Below are positions 27,180 to 37,011 of a stretch of DNA of 46,658 nt, piece after piece. The stretch lies in the NCBI GenBank assembly GCA_937906165.1, contig CALCYA010000121.1:1-46658 (forward strand), read 5' to 3'. How positions within the stretch are numbered: the stretch's first letter is position 1; each line of letters opens with the position of its first letter. A model generated the notes under the pieces. That model saw only the letters and a list, made by a program, of their open reading frames with translations, had not been told where the DNA came from and made no database searches. Source of the DNA: an uncultured Bacteroidales bacterium (lineage in GTDB: Bacteria; Bacteroidota; Bacteroidia; Bacteroidales; Bacteroidaceae). The position numbers were made by a program, and so were the translations under genes.

Positions 27180-30100
27180 ATGAAAAGAGTGCTATTTCTT
27201 TTGACCGTTATTCTTATGGGTATCGGTACAATAGCAGCGCAAAGCGCCAAAGTGACCGGTAAGGTTACCGACACAAACGGCGAAGCTGTTATTGGAGCCT
27301 CTGTCTATGTAATCGGTACCAATGTAGGTACCAATACAGACATCGAGGGTAACTTTACAATTGAAAATGTACCAAGCAGCGCTACAACACTCCGCGTTTC
27401 ATACATCGGTATGACAACACAGGAGGTGCACATCCTCAAGGGCAAGCCTATGAAGGTTGTTCTTGTTGAGGACGGTATCGCTCTCGACGAGGTTATCGCC
27501 GTAGCTTATGGTACTGCCAAGAAGTCACAGTTTACCGGTTCGGCAGCTGTCGTAAAATCAGATGAGATCGGCAAGATCCAGACATCTAACGCAGCTAACG
27601 CCCTTGCAGGTAAGATGGCCGGTGTACAGTTGACAAACGCTTCAGGTCAGCCTGGTGCAACAACTCCAACTATCCGCGTACGTGGTATTTCTTCAATCAA
27701 CGCAGGTAACGCGCCTCTCGTAATCCTCGACGGTGCCCCTTACGACGGTGACATGAACAACATCAACGCACAGGATATCGAGTCAATGACTGTATTGAAG
27801 GATGCTGCTTCTAACGCCCTCTACGGTGCCCGCGGTGCAAACGGTGTCATCATGATTACCACAAAGAAGGGTGCATCAGGCAGCGCACGCGTTACATTCG
27901 ACGCAAAGTGGGGTTCTAACTCACGTGCTACACAGGACTACGACTATATCAAGAGCCCTGCACAGTACTACGAGGTTTACTACGGTGCTTTGAACAGCTA
28001 CTTGATGAACGAGAAAGGTCTCGACGCATCACAGGCTCACATCCAGGCAAACGACTTGATGGTTGGTTCAAGCAGCTACGGTCTCGGACTCAACGTTTAT
28101 ACTGTACCCGAGGGCCAGTACCTCATCGGTACAAACGGTAAGCTCAACCCCAACGCTACTCTCGGCCGCATGATGACATACAATGGCCAGGATTACTGGA
28201 TGACTCCGGACGACTACATGGACGAGGCTTATGACAGCAGCCTCCGTCAGGAGTACAACCTCAACATCACAGCAGGTAACGAGCGTTCTTCATTCTACGC
28301 TTCTGTAAACTACCTCGACAACGAGGGTATCACAGCCAACTCAAACTACGAGCGTCTTACCGGTCGTTTGAAGGCTGACTACAAGGTAAAGAACTGGTTG
28401 AAGGTTGGTGCAAACACAGCTTACACACACTTCGATGCCAACTCACTTGGCGAGGACGGTGCTTCAAACTCAAGCGGTAACATCTTCGCATACGCAACTC
28501 AGGTTGCTCCTATCTATCCTCTTTACATCCGTGACGCTCAGGGTAACATTATCCGCGACGAGAACGGTTTCAAGCGTTATGACTACGGTGATGGCGAGAA
28601 CGCAGGTTTCGTTCGTCCTTTCCTCCCCGGCGGTAACCCATATTCAGCTAACCAGCTCGATATCAACAATTCAGAGGGTAACGCATTCAACGCCACAGCA
28701 TTTGCCGAGGTCACATTCCTCAAGAACTTCAAGTTCACATGGACCAGCGGTGTAAACGTTGACGAGACACGTTCAACAAGCACTACTAACCCATACTACG
28801 GTTCTTACGCAAGCTCTAACGGTATGGTTTACAAGTACCACACACGTTCAATCTCTTGGAACCACCAGCAGCTCTTGAACTGGGAGCAGGAGTTCGGCGA
28901 CCACAACATCCAGGCTATGGCCGGTCACGAGTACTACAGAAGCAAGTACTACTATCTCTATGGTTCAAAGAGCAACCAGTTCGACCCTACAAACGACGAG
29001 TTGGCAAGTGCTGTTACTGACAAGAGCAGCAACTCATATACAACCGATTACAACACCGAGGGTTACTTCGGCCGTATCATGTACGACTACGATGAGCGCT
29101 ACCACGTATCGGCATCATATCGTCGCGATGCATCTTCACGTTTCCACCCGGACAACCGTTGGGGTAACTTCTGGTCAGCTGGTGCTGCTTGGGTTATCTC
29201 TAAGGAGGATTTCTTCAACGCACAGTGGGTTGACCTCTTGAAGTTCAAGGTATCTTACGGTGAGCAGGGTAACGACCAGATCGGTAACTACCGCTACACA
29301 AACCTCAGCTCTATCAAGAACTCTTCAGGCCACCCATCAACACCGCCTGAAACAGACGGTCAGAAGGGTATTACATGGGAGACACAGGCCAACTTCAACG
29401 CAGGTTTCGACTTTGATTTGTTCCGTGGCCGTATCAGTGGTTCACTTGACTTCTTTACAAGAAAGACAACTGACATGCTCTTCTCGTTCCCACATGCTCC
29501 TTCTTTCGGTTACCCCAACTACTACACAAACATCGGTGACATGAGAAACATCGGTTTTGAGATTGATTTGAAGACAACACCTATCAAGACCAAGGATTTC
29601 GAGTGGAACGTAAACCTCAACTTCACAACATACAAGAACAAGGTATCTTACCTCCCCGAGGAGCGCAAGTCAAAGGTTGTTGATGGTAAGGAGGGTTACA
29701 CAAGCGGCAGCTACTTCTATGGTGAGGATTGTGCACTCTACACATTCCACTTGAGAAAGTATGCAGGCGTTGACCCAGAGACAGGTAAATCAATGTGGTG
29801 GAAGAACTTCACAAACCGTCCTGTAGTTGACGCAGAGGGTAATCCTGTATACGAGATGGTCAACGGTGCTCCAAAGCTCGACGAGAACGGCAACCCAATC
29901 CAGAAGCTCGAGAGCGGCCGTGAGACGACTACAGAGTATGCCGATGCAAGCTACTACCTCTGCGGTACAGCTCTGCCCGATGCATACGGCGGTTTCGGTA
30001 CATCATTCGCATGGAAGGGCTTCGACCTCTCAATCGACTTCTCATTCCAGCTCGGCGGTCAGATTTATGACGGCGACTATGCAAGTTTGATGGCATCACC

Positions 30101-30464
30101 TACTTCAACATCAAGAGGTTCAAACATCCACGCTGACGCTCTCAAGTCTTGGACTTCTGAGAACAACTCTAATATTCCACGCTTCCAGTTCGATGACAAC
30201 TACACAGCTGGTTCATCAGACCGTTTCTTGACAGATGCTTCATACCTCAGCCTCAACAACATCAACTTCGGTTACACATTCTCTAAGATGCTTACCAAGA
30301 AGTTCGGTGTAGAGAGACTCCGTCTGTACGTTGCAGCTGACAACATCTGGGTATGGTCAAAGCGTCAGGGTCTTGACCCACGTCAGAGCATCACAGGTTC
30401 TGCCACAGGTTCATACTACGCTCCTATCCGCACAATCTCTGGTGGTGTAACATTAACATTCTAA
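27180..30464 (+). CDS. SusC/RagA-family TonB-dependent outer-membrane transporter
   Basis: 1,094 residues. Signal peptide to about residue 20, then a carboxypeptidase-D-like beta domain (about 24-110) and a TonB plug with 'TIRVRGISSINAGNAPLVI' and 'ALYGARGANGVIMITTKKG'. A large barrel follows, ending GGVTLTF. There is no STN domain, so signalling through an anti-sigma factor is not expected. With SusD it imports glycans or peptides across the outer membrane. Substrate unknown: no glycoside hydrolase gene is nearby. Codon use is highly biased, suggesting strong expression. Confidence 0.95.
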   Translation: MKRVLFLLTVILMGIGTIAAQSAKVTGKVTDTNGEAVIGASVYVIGTNVGTNTDIEGNFTIENVPSSATTLRVSYIGMTTQEVHILKGKPMKVVLVEDGIALDEVIAVAYGTAKKSQFTGSAAVVKSDEIGKIQTSNAANALAGKMAGVQLTNASGQPGATTPTIRVRGISSINAGNAPLVILDGAPYDGDMNNINAQDIESMTVLKDAASNALYGARGANGVIMITTKKGASGSARVTFDAKWGSNSRATQDYDYIKSPAQYYEVYYGALNSYLMNEKGLDASQAHIQANDLMVGSSSYGLGLNVYTVPEGQYLIGTNGKLNPNATLGRMMTYNGQDYWMTPDDYMDEAYDSSLRQEYNLNITAGNERSSFYASVNYLDNEGITANSNYERLTGRLKADYKVKNWLKVGANTAYTHFDANSLGEDGASNSSGNIFAYATQVAPIYPLYIRDAQGNIIRDENGFKRYDYGDGENAGFVRPFLPGGNPYSANQLDINNSEGNAFNATAFAEVTFLKNFKFTWTSGVNVDETRSTSTTNPYYGSYASSNGMVYKYHTRSISWNHQQLLNWEQEFGDHNIQAMAGHEYYRSKYYYLYGSKSNQFDPTNDELASAVTDKSSNSYTTDYNTEGYFGRIMYDYDERYHVSASYRRDASSRFHPDNRWGNFWSAGAAWVISKEDFFNAQWVDLLKFKVSYGEQGNDQIGNYRYTNLSSIKNSSGHPSTPPETDGQKGITWETQANFNAGFDFDLFRGRISGSLDFFTRKTTDMLFSFPHAPSFGYPNYYTNIGDMRNIGFEIDLKTTPIKTKDFEWNVNLNFTTYKNKVSYLPEERKSKVVDGKEGYTSGSYFYGEDCALYTFHLRKYAGVDPETGKSMWWKNFTNRPVVDAEGNPVYEMVNGAPKLDENGNPIQKLESGRETTTEYADASYYLCGTALPDAYGGFGTSFAWKGFDLSIDFSFQLGGQIYDGDYASLMASPTSTSRGSNIHADALKSWTSENNSNIPRFQFDDNYTAGSSDRFLTDASYLSLNNINFGYTFSKMLTKKFGVERLRLYVAADNIWVWSKRQGLDPRQSITGSATGSYYAPIRTISGGVTLTF

Positions 30465-30484
30465 TCAATTAAACAGAGAATATC

Positions 30485-32089
30485 ATGAAGACTAACATAA
30501 CAAAAATATTTGCAGGCATGTTCTGTGCAGCTTCATTGTTCACCACAACAAGCTGTATCGATGAGACATTCCCAACAGATGTTGCAACCAAGGAGCAGCT
30601 CGGTGCATCACCAAAAGCTACCGAGGCCATGATGTGGGCGATACCTGCTGTCATAAATGATGCTGAAACCGTTGCCGGCAACCACTATGAGTGGGGTTAC
30701 GGCTCATTGATGCACATCCGTGACGTGATGACCGGTGACATGACCGTTGTTGCAACAGGTTATGACTGGTACTCATCATGGGGCGCAAACACAAACCAGG
30801 GCGAGAACAGTGCAAACACACAGTACGTATGGAACTACTATTGGAAACTGGTTCTCACAGCCAACAATGTTATTTCTGCAGTAGATCCTGAAGATGCTAC
30901 TCCAAGCCAGTTGGGTATGTTGGGCGTAGCACAGGCTTACCGTGCACTCTCTTACCTTGACCTGGCACAGATGTACGAGTTCCTCCCCAATGAGATTACA
31001 ACAGGTGTGAAGAACGATTCAGTAGATATCACAAACTACACTGTACCCATTGTTGACGAGAACACAACAGAGACCATGGCACGTAACAACCCACGTGTAC
31101 ACCGCGACTCTATGGCCATGTTCATCCTCAACGACCTCAACAATGCCGAGCAGAATATCGTTAACCTGCCATTCAGCGAGAAGGTACTTCCCCACCTCGA
31201 TGCCGTTTACGGTTTGAAGGCACGTCTTTACTTGTGGATTGGTGACTATGAGAATGCCAAGACATACGCACGTCTTGCTATCGACAACAACACAGGTCAC
31301 GTAATGAGCCAGGAGGAGTGCTTGAGCACCGTAGAGGGCTTCAACCAGGCAGGTCCTTGGATGTGGGCAGCTACAACAATGAAGGAGGATGACGTTGTAA
31401 AGACCGGTATCTTGAACTGGGCTTCTTGGATGTCTCCCGAGGCACAGTACGGTTACAACGCAGCAGGTGCAACTTCAATGATTGACGCTGCAATGTACAA
31501 CCGCATCAGCAACAGCGACTTCCGCAAGTTGATGTACAAGGCTCCAGAGGGCCACACTCTCGAGGCTAAGGTTCCTTACATTGACGCAGCTTGGGCAGCA
31601 GAGCTTCCCGAGTACGCAGCAATAAAGTTCCGTCCTAACGCTGGTAACACACAGGAGTATTCTGTAGGTTCATCTACATCATACCCAATCATGCGTATTG
31701 AGGAGATGTACTTCATTGAGGCAGAGGCTGCCGAGCACCTTGCCCCAGGTGAAGGTATTGCACTCCTTACTGACTTCATGACAGCATACCGCGATTCAGA
31801 GTATATACCCACTCCAGGTGTTGAAGCTATCGACGAGATCGTGTTCCAGAAGCGCGTAGAGCTTTGGGGTGAGGGCTTGGCATTCTATGACATCAAGCGC
31901 CTTGACATGAGCGTTACACGTGGTTACGAGGGTTCTAATGTTGACGTTGCACGCCAGTTCAATACAAACGGTCGTCCCGCTTGGATGAACTACTGCATTG
32001 TAGAAACAGAGAAGAACAACAACAAGGCTATCGTGGGTTGGGAGAATCCAGACCCGACAGGTAAATATAAACCTTGGACTGCACAATAA
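30485..32089 (+). CDS. SusD/RagB-family substrate-binding lipoprotein
   Basis: A 534-residue lipoprotein with lipobox TTSC (Cys24). TPR-rich SusD fold: 'GMLGVAQAYRALSYLDLAQMYE' and 'GLKARLYLWIGDYENAKTYA', with the usual C-terminal RagB part ('EEMYFIEAEAAE', 'RVELWGEGLAFYDIKRL'). It forms the lid of the SusC transporter. The start is 20 bp after susC, so they are co-transcribed. Confidence 0.95.
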   Translation: MKTNITKIFAGMFCAASLFTTTSCIDETFPTDVATKEQLGASPKATEAMMWAIPAVINDAETVAGNHYEWGYGSLMHIRDVMTGDMTVVATGYDWYSSWGANTNQGENSANTQYVWNYYWKLVLTANNVISAVDPEDATPSQLGMLGVAQAYRALSYLDLAQMYEFLPNEITTGVKNDSVDITNYTVPIVDENTTETMARNNPRVHRDSMAMFILNDLNNAEQNIVNLPFSEKVLPHLDAVYGLKARLYLWIGDYENAKTYARLAIDNNTGHVMSQEECLSTVEGFNQAGPWMWAATTMKEDDVVKTGILNWASWMSPEAQYGYNAAGATSMIDAAMYNRISNSDFRKLMYKAPEGHTLEAKVPYIDAAWAAELPEYAAIKFRPNAGNTQEYSVGSSTSYPIMRIEEMYFIEAEAAEHLAPGEGIALLTDFMTAYRDSEYIPTPGVEAIDEIVFQKRVELWGEGLAFYDIKRLDMSVTRGYEGSNVDVARQFNTNGRPAWMNYCIVETEKNNNKAIVGWENPDPTGKYKPWTAQ

Positions 32090-32111
32090 TAACTTATAAA
32101 AGAATTTGATT

Positions 32112-33950
32112 ATGAAAAAGTTATTCAAAAACAGTTATATAGCACTTGCTGTACTTGCACTGGGTTTCAGTGCATGTACAGAGGAGGTTGAGTACAACCC
32201 CGCAGAGGTTCCTGCTACAGCTCAGGTATACTTCTCAAACACAAACGGTGCACAGATTGACCTCGCAAAAGAGGCAAGTAGCTTTGACATTGCAGTCAGC
32301 CGTGCAGCAGCCGGTACAGCAGCAAGCATTGACGTATACGTTACTGCCGACAGCTTGGCTAACACAGTGTTCGATTTCCCCGCTACTGTAGAGTTCGCCG
32401 ACACAGCAACAACAGCAGTATACACTGTAAACGTAAAGGAAGGTGTTGAGCTCGAGTTCGAGGTTTACCACAACATCAACCTTTCTATCGACGAGTCTTT
32501 GGCTACTCCTTACGGTAACTCTTCTTACACATTCGAGGTTGGCGTTCCTGCTCCTTGGACAGAGTGGAAGCAGATTGGTACAGGTACATACTACCTCTCA
32601 ATCTACTGGGGTGGTACACACTCAGGCCTGCCCGTTTACTATCGTGAGTACCTGCTCAACGATACCGATGCACAGTTCTACATCCCCGGTATTGCAAACT
32701 CAATGAACCTTACCATCGAGTACGACCGTCAGACAGGCAACTGCCAGGTTCTTCCACAGTATGCTCTCACAAACAGCAACTATGGCCAGGTTACAGTACT
32801 TGACATTCCTCACTACCCATTCACTAACCTGAGCGGTACATATGAGGAGTATCCTTGCTACTACGATGCCGAGAAGGGTCTGTTCACATTGAACCTTGCT
32901 TACGTTGTATGCACACTTTGGGATGCAAACACCAACGGTTCATTCGGTAACGGTGTAGAGACATTCCAGCTCGACGGCTTCAAGCAGTACGACTACACAT
33001 TCGACATGTCATTCAAGGGTCACTACATTGACAACGCCGGCAACGACAATGCTGTTATCTCAACAACTATGGGTATTGATATCCCACAGTACCTGATGAC
33101 AGTCGTTAGCGCTGACGAGGACCTCCAGGCTACAGTAAGCGGCATGCTCGATGGTTCAGTTCCTTGCGACACATTGTCAGAGAGCGGCTTCTATGCTTAT
33201 CCTCTCACAGAGAGCGGCAACTACGTGGCTGTAGCTGTTACATTCGATGCAGAGGGCAATGCACTCGAGTCTTACACAGAGGAGTTCGAGTTCTACCTCG
33301 CAGGTCAGGAGAACCCTTGGGTATCACTCGGTATGGCAACATACACAGAGGACCTCTTGACAACATTCTTCAATGTTTCAAACGAGGTTTATCAGGTTGA
33401 GGTTCGTCAGAACAAGGATAATCCGGGTCTCTATCGTGTAATCCACCCATATGCTGCTTATGGTGCAGATACTGAGAGTGAGTACTTCTTTGAGATTGAT
33501 GCAACAGACCCAGAGGGTGTATATATCCCAAGCGTTTACGGCACAGGTTTTGATGCCGGTTATGGCGAGGTAAGCATCACATCTATGGCTTATTACTATA
33601 TGGCAACTCAGGGTGCGTCATTGGAGGATGTTAAGGGTGCCGGTTATTGTGGCGTATTTGCCGACAATGTAATCACATTCCCTGCTGAGGTACTGATGAT
33701 TTCAATGTCCGGTTATCAGGATGGTGCTTGGTATAAATCAAATGTAAACGGTCTATTCAAACTTGACATGACAGACATGCAGCCTGTTGGTGGCGAGGAA
33801 GAGAATGGCGATGCATCTGAGGCTCCTGCAATGCGCAACAATGTTAAGCGTGAACTCAAAAACGTTGAGGGTGGCATCAAGTTCGGTGGTCTCCGCGCCA
33901 AGAAGATTGACAACACATTCATGAACCTTGTTGAGGCAGAGTTGAACTGA
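32112..33950 (+). CDS. Surface lipoprotein in SusE/SusF position
   Basis: A 612-residue lipoprotein with lipobox FSAC (Cys22). Beta-rich and aromatic, with an N-terminal Ig/Calx-beta-like region (about 25-135) and further beta domains. No known family could be named with certainty. Third gene of the susCD operon, so probably a surface glycan- or ligand-binding protein. The frame starts at a TTG (32106) two codons upstream; ATG 32112 gives a normal signal peptide. A terminator follows. Confidence 0.8.
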   Translation: MKKLFKNSYIALAVLALGFSACTEEVEYNPAEVPATAQVYFSNTNGAQIDLAKEASSFDIAVSRAAAGTAASIDVYVTADSLANTVFDFPATVEFADTATTAVYTVNVKEGVELEFEVYHNINLSIDESLATPYGNSSYTFEVGVPAPWTEWKQIGTGTYYLSIYWGGTHSGLPVYYREYLLNDTDAQFYIPGIANSMNLTIEYDRQTGNCQVLPQYALTNSNYGQVTVLDIPHYPFTNLSGTYEEYPCYYDAEKGLFTLNLAYVVCTLWDANTNGSFGNGVETFQLDGFKQYDYTFDMSFKGHYIDNAGNDNAVISTTMGIDIPQYLMTVVSADEDLQATVSGMLDGSVPCDTLSESGFYAYPLTESGNYVAVAVTFDAEGNALESYTEEFEFYLAGQENPWVSLGMATYTEDLLTTFFNVSNEVYQVEVRQNKDNPGLYRVIHPYAAYGADTESEYFFEIDATDPEGVYIPSVYGTGFDAGYGEVSITSMAYYYMATQGASLEDVKGAGYCGVFADNVITFPAEVLMISMSGYQDGAWYKSNVNGLFKLDMTDMQPVGGEEENGDASEAPAMRNNVKRELKNVEGGIKFGGLRAKKIDNTFMNLVEAELN

Positions 33951-33973
33951 TAGTCAATTACAAAATGATAATT

Positions 33974-34006
33974 AAGGTCCCGAGTTTTTCACTCGGGACC
34001 TTTTTT
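33974..34006 (+). terminator. Terminator of the susCD operon
   Basis: AAGGTCCCGAG (33974-33984) pairs with CTCGGGACCTT (33992-34002), followed by a T run. Confidence 0.92.
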
Positions 34007-34194
34007 GTTGTTGGGCACTGGAGAACGAGATTTGTCATCTCGACGACTGCAAGGAGGAGAGATCTCTCATAGCTACGCTCGCTCGGGATGACAGGTCCTC
34101 GGTTTCTTTTCTACTCCTCAGTCTTGCAACAAGTTGCAATCCAGCGGGTCCTCCTCTGTTCATAGAGGAGGTGGCACAAGCGAAGCGCAGTGAC

Positions 34195-34451
34195 GGAGGA
34201 GTTAAATTTATACTATGTTTGTCATATCGAGCGTATGCGAGATATCTCTTTCTTCGCGGTTTTGAGATCTCTCGTCGCTACGCTCGCTCGGGATGACAAA
34301 CTTGAGGCCATCTCACGTAGCTGGGTGAAGGGGATAACGGGTAACGATTAAGGCTGCGGGTAAGCGAGTTAAAGTAAAATGCATTTTACTTTAACCACGA
34401 GCGAGAGCAGGCTCAAGCCCACGGAGTGGGGTTAACGAGACCCTCTCCGCA
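34195..34451 (+). repeat. Left copy of a 257-bp direct repeat flanking the ATPase gene
   Basis: Appears identical to 36294-36550 (offset 2,099 bp) by eye. Related but less exact homology continues leftwards (34027-34118 with 36007-36098). Confidence 0.85.
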
Positions 34452-34489
34452 ACTTCGTTGCTCGTCTCCCTAACACAGGGAGACAATAG
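34440..34489 (-). repeat. Element A copy 4 (50 bp)
   Basis: Same sequence layout as copy 3, minus orientation. Confidence 0.85.
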
Positions 34490-34655
34490 CTTTTGATATA
34501 TTCCTCTCCTGACATAACCCCTCAGTCGGTAAACCGACAGCTCCCCTAAAACAGGGGCGCAATCAGGTGGCTGCCAAGCCGGAGGGGTCAACCCTGTAAT
34601 CCTTAACCCCTCACCCTTTACCCTTACCCCTTTACCCTTCACCCTCAAAAAATCA

Positions 34656-35861
34656 TCAGAACCCTTTCATCAGGAACTCTCTCAGTCCCAGATGGGTAAT
34701 TCCTCGTCTGTCGCTACGTCTGACAAGAGGAGTCATTGATATGACATACTTTGGATAATTATCTCTGATATTATCCAAAATGCCAAACTCTCTGTCTTCG
34801 GTTTCGGGGGAGGCTATAAGATAGGCTACCTGAACATATACACGCTCATTTGACCTGGTACATACAAAGTCCACCTCACCGGCTCTCAACTGCCCTACAT
34901 TGACGGTATACCCCATTCTCCGCAGTTGCTGATACACCACATTCTCCAAAACTTTCTCAATATCTCCCTGTCTCTCTCCACCGGCAATAAGATTCCGCAG
35001 ACCAATGTCACCAAAATAAAGTTTCTCGTTAGACTCGAGCAGTTTCTTTCCATGGACGTCATATCGTTCTACAGTCGAGAGCAAGTAGGCATCTCTGAAA
35101 TATCCCAGATATGAGGCTATGGACTTGACAGCAACATCCAACCCTTGAGACTTCATGAACTTGCTGATATTGTTCAGCGAGCTCAACTTACCTATCGTAT
35201 CGGCAAAGTAACGCAACAGAGTGTTAAGGAACGCGATATTCCGGACGCTGTTTCTCTCTACAATATCCTTGAGCATCACTGTGTGATATACTCCTTTTAT
35301 ATAGTCCCACACAAGGTCCTCATCTGCAAGCCCAACCTGCATAAGACCTGGCAATCCACCGTAATTGATATACTTCCACAAGGCATCTTCACATTCTTCA
35401 AGTCCATGAAAGAGTATAAACTCCTCATAACTTAGTGATTGCACATATACCTCTTGGTAGCGTCCTCCAATAAGGGTGCTCAGCTCACTTGACAACATCT
35501 TTGAGTTGCTGCCTGTTATAATGATGTCCGTATCCTCTTCCACACGGTAGCTTCTTACACTCTTTTCCCATGCTTCAATCTCCTGGACCTCATCAATGAG
35601 AATATAATTGTGCTTTCCCTCCACCCAATGTTCATCAATGTATACATTCAACTGTTCGTGATTCTTGATAGAATCGAACTTTTTACGCTCCTTGTTTATA
35701 TAAATGAAATTAGCACGCTGGTCAGCTTTATGCCGCTCAAGAAAATCCTTGAGTATATAACTTTTACCGACTCTTCGTTGTCCGACAAGGACTATAATCT
35801 GTCCCTTACCTATCCATGCGTCCACCCTGTCTGCATAGAGTTTTCTTGTGATTGGTTGCAT
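34656..35861 (-). CDS. AAA_14/DUF4143 ATP-binding protein
   Basis: 401 residues. Walker A GQRRVGKS at 27-34, Walker B YILIDE at 86-91, sensor-like ITGSNSKML near 123-131, and a DUF4143 C-terminal region (nuclease-like 'GEVDFVCTRSNERVYVQVAY'). Proteins of this type are numerous and scattered in Bacteroidales and their function is not settled; a defence or toxin-like role has been suspected but is not shown here. The frame extends to a TTG at 35885, which lies in the -7 box, so ATG 35861 is the start. Codon use is rarer and more AT-rich than in neighbours, and the gene is bracketed by direct repeats, so recent acquisition is likely. Confidence 0.85.
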   Translation of the reverse strand: MQPITRKLYADRVDAWIGKGQIIVLVGQRRVGKSYILKDFLERHKADQRANFIYINKERKKFDSIKNHEQLNVYIDEHWVEGKHNYILIDEVQEIEAWEKSVRSYRVEEDTDIIITGSNSKMLSSELSTLIGGRYQEVYVQSLSYEEFILFHGLEECEDALWKYINYGGLPGLMQVGLADEDLVWDYIKGVYHTVMLKDIVERNSVRNIAFLNTLLRYFADTIGKLSSLNNISKFMKSQGLDVAVKSIASYLGYFRDAYLLSTVERYDVHGKKLLESNEKLYFGDIGLRNLIAGGERQGDIEKVLENVVYQQLRRMGYTVNVGQLRAGEVDFVCTRSNERVYVQVAYLIASPETEDREFGILDNIRDNYPKYVISMTPLVRRSDRRGITHLGLREFLMKGF

Positions 35862-35882
35862 ATTTATACATTGTTGTTTTTG

Positions 35883-35917
35883 CAAATATATAAATTTTAT
35901 TTCTTATAAGAAACAAA
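35883..35917 (-). promoter_or_regulatory. Promoter of the ATPase gene
   Basis: Minus strand: TTTG (35914-35917), 23-nt spacer, TATATTTG (35883-35890), an exact -7 match; the spacer is slightly long. Confidence 0.6.
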
Positions 35918-36293
35918 ATAAATGTATTTTTTATTTTTATTTCCCATAAGCAATAGATGTGACATCAATTGGTAAGGGCCTTAATAACGATCCAGGCTGC
36001 GGGCAAGCGAATTTGTCATCTCGACGACTGCAAGGAGGAGAGATCTCTCGTCGCTACGCTCGCTCGGGATGACAGGTCCTCGGTTTCTTCTCTACTCCTC
36101 AGTCACTTCGTGACAGCTCCTCTTATCATGAGGAGCACTGTGAACTTTAATTGAAATATATACTGCCAATTTTAGTGACAATCTTATAAATTCAAGGAGT
36201 CAGTCCTCCTCTTTATTGACCCCTCAGTCGGAAAACCGGCAGCATAGTCCTCCTCTGTTCATCGAGGAGGTGGCACAAGCGAAGCGCAGTGAC

Positions 36294-36550
36294 AGAGGAG
36301 TTAAATTTATACTATGTTTGTCATATCGAGCGTATGCGAGATATCTCTTTCTTCGCGGTTTTGAGATCTCTCGTCGCTACGCTCGCTCGGGATGACAAAC
36401 TTGAGGCCATCTCACGTAGCTGGGTGAAGGGGATAACGGGTAACGATTAAGGCTGCGGGTAAGCGAGTTAAAGTAAAATGCATTTTACTTTAACCACGAG
36501 CGAGAGCAGGCTCAAGCCCACGGAGTGGGGTTAACGAGACCCTCTCCGCA
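36294..36550 (+). repeat. Right copy of the 257-bp direct repeat flanking the ATPase gene
   Basis: Matches 34195-34451. Confidence 0.85.
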
Positions 36551-36666
36551 CTGCTTCGCGAAGCTGATACACATTTAGCCCCTCACCGCTTCGCGGAGCT
36601 CCCCTTGATTACAAACAAGGGGAGCAGCTGTTTGTGTTTGGCGCCAAAGTTATAAAGGCTTTAGTG
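36539..36666 (-). repeat. Element B copy 3 (128 bp)
   Basis: Nearly identical to copy 4 and to the complement of copy 1. Confidence 0.85.
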
Positions 36667-36704
36667 GGCGCCGGTTAAACGATTAACGATTAACGATTAA
36701 CGAG

Positions 36705-36754
36705 ACCCTCTCCGCAACTCCGTTGCTCGTCTCCCTAACACAGGGAGACAATAG
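36705..36754 (-). repeat. Element A copy 5 (50 bp)
   Basis: Second hairpin loop is GGA/TCC instead of GAA/TTC; the GCAAC/GTTGC stem is kept. Confidence 0.85.
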
Positions 36755-36913
36755 CTTTCTAAACGGAAAACGGGAATTCTTTAATCCCTAAACCCTCACC
36801 CTTCACCCACCCCCCCTTAACTTTTAACCTTACTCAAAACGGCATTTGTGTTAAAATTTCGGCAATTAGGCAAATTTTATCAAACTTCGTAAAACAGGCA
36901 AAGATATTTTTTG

Positions 36914-36921
36914 TAATTTTG
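36914..36921 (+). promoter_or_regulatory. -7 box of the secreted two-trefoil gene
   Basis: TAATTTTG matches TAnnTTTG exactly. No convincing TTTG at -33. Leader of about 85 nt. Confidence 0.5.
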
Positions 36922-37011
36922 CACGATTGAACGTTATTGTAACAACATGTTTACAAACAGGTTCTCCTTTAAAACTGAGGAACAAATTTTTAACCAAACA
37001 ATATTAAAAAC

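Larger units (their letters stand above)
34010..34650. repeat. Repeat island 3 between susCD operon and ATPase
   Basis: GATCT/GATGACA elements at 34031-34095 and 34217-34306, a two-hairpin element at 34148-34200, a copy of the GGCTCAAGCCCACGGAGTGG block near 34411, element A at 34440-34489, and a two-hairpin element at 34515-34556 (second stem GTCGG/CCGAC). The stretch 34195-34451 is identical to 36294-36550. No gene was found. Confidence 0.85.
35975..36830. repeat. Repeat island 4 upstream of the secreted two-trefoil protein
   Basis: GATCT/GATGACA elements at 36010-36076 and 36316-36405, two-hairpin elements at 36090-36127 (second stem GTCAC/GTGAC) and 36246-36300, the 257-bp direct repeat at 36294-36550, element B at 36539-36666 and element A at 36705-36754. 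Three tandem GATTAAC words lie at 36681-36700. No gene was found. Confidence 0.85.

Noticed and set aside
34656..35861. ATPase gene as a transposase or a mobile-element protein
   Set aside because: Walker A/B with a DUF4143-type tail but no DDE, HUH or recombinase motif; the flanking repeats are dispersed island repeats, not insertion-sequence ends.
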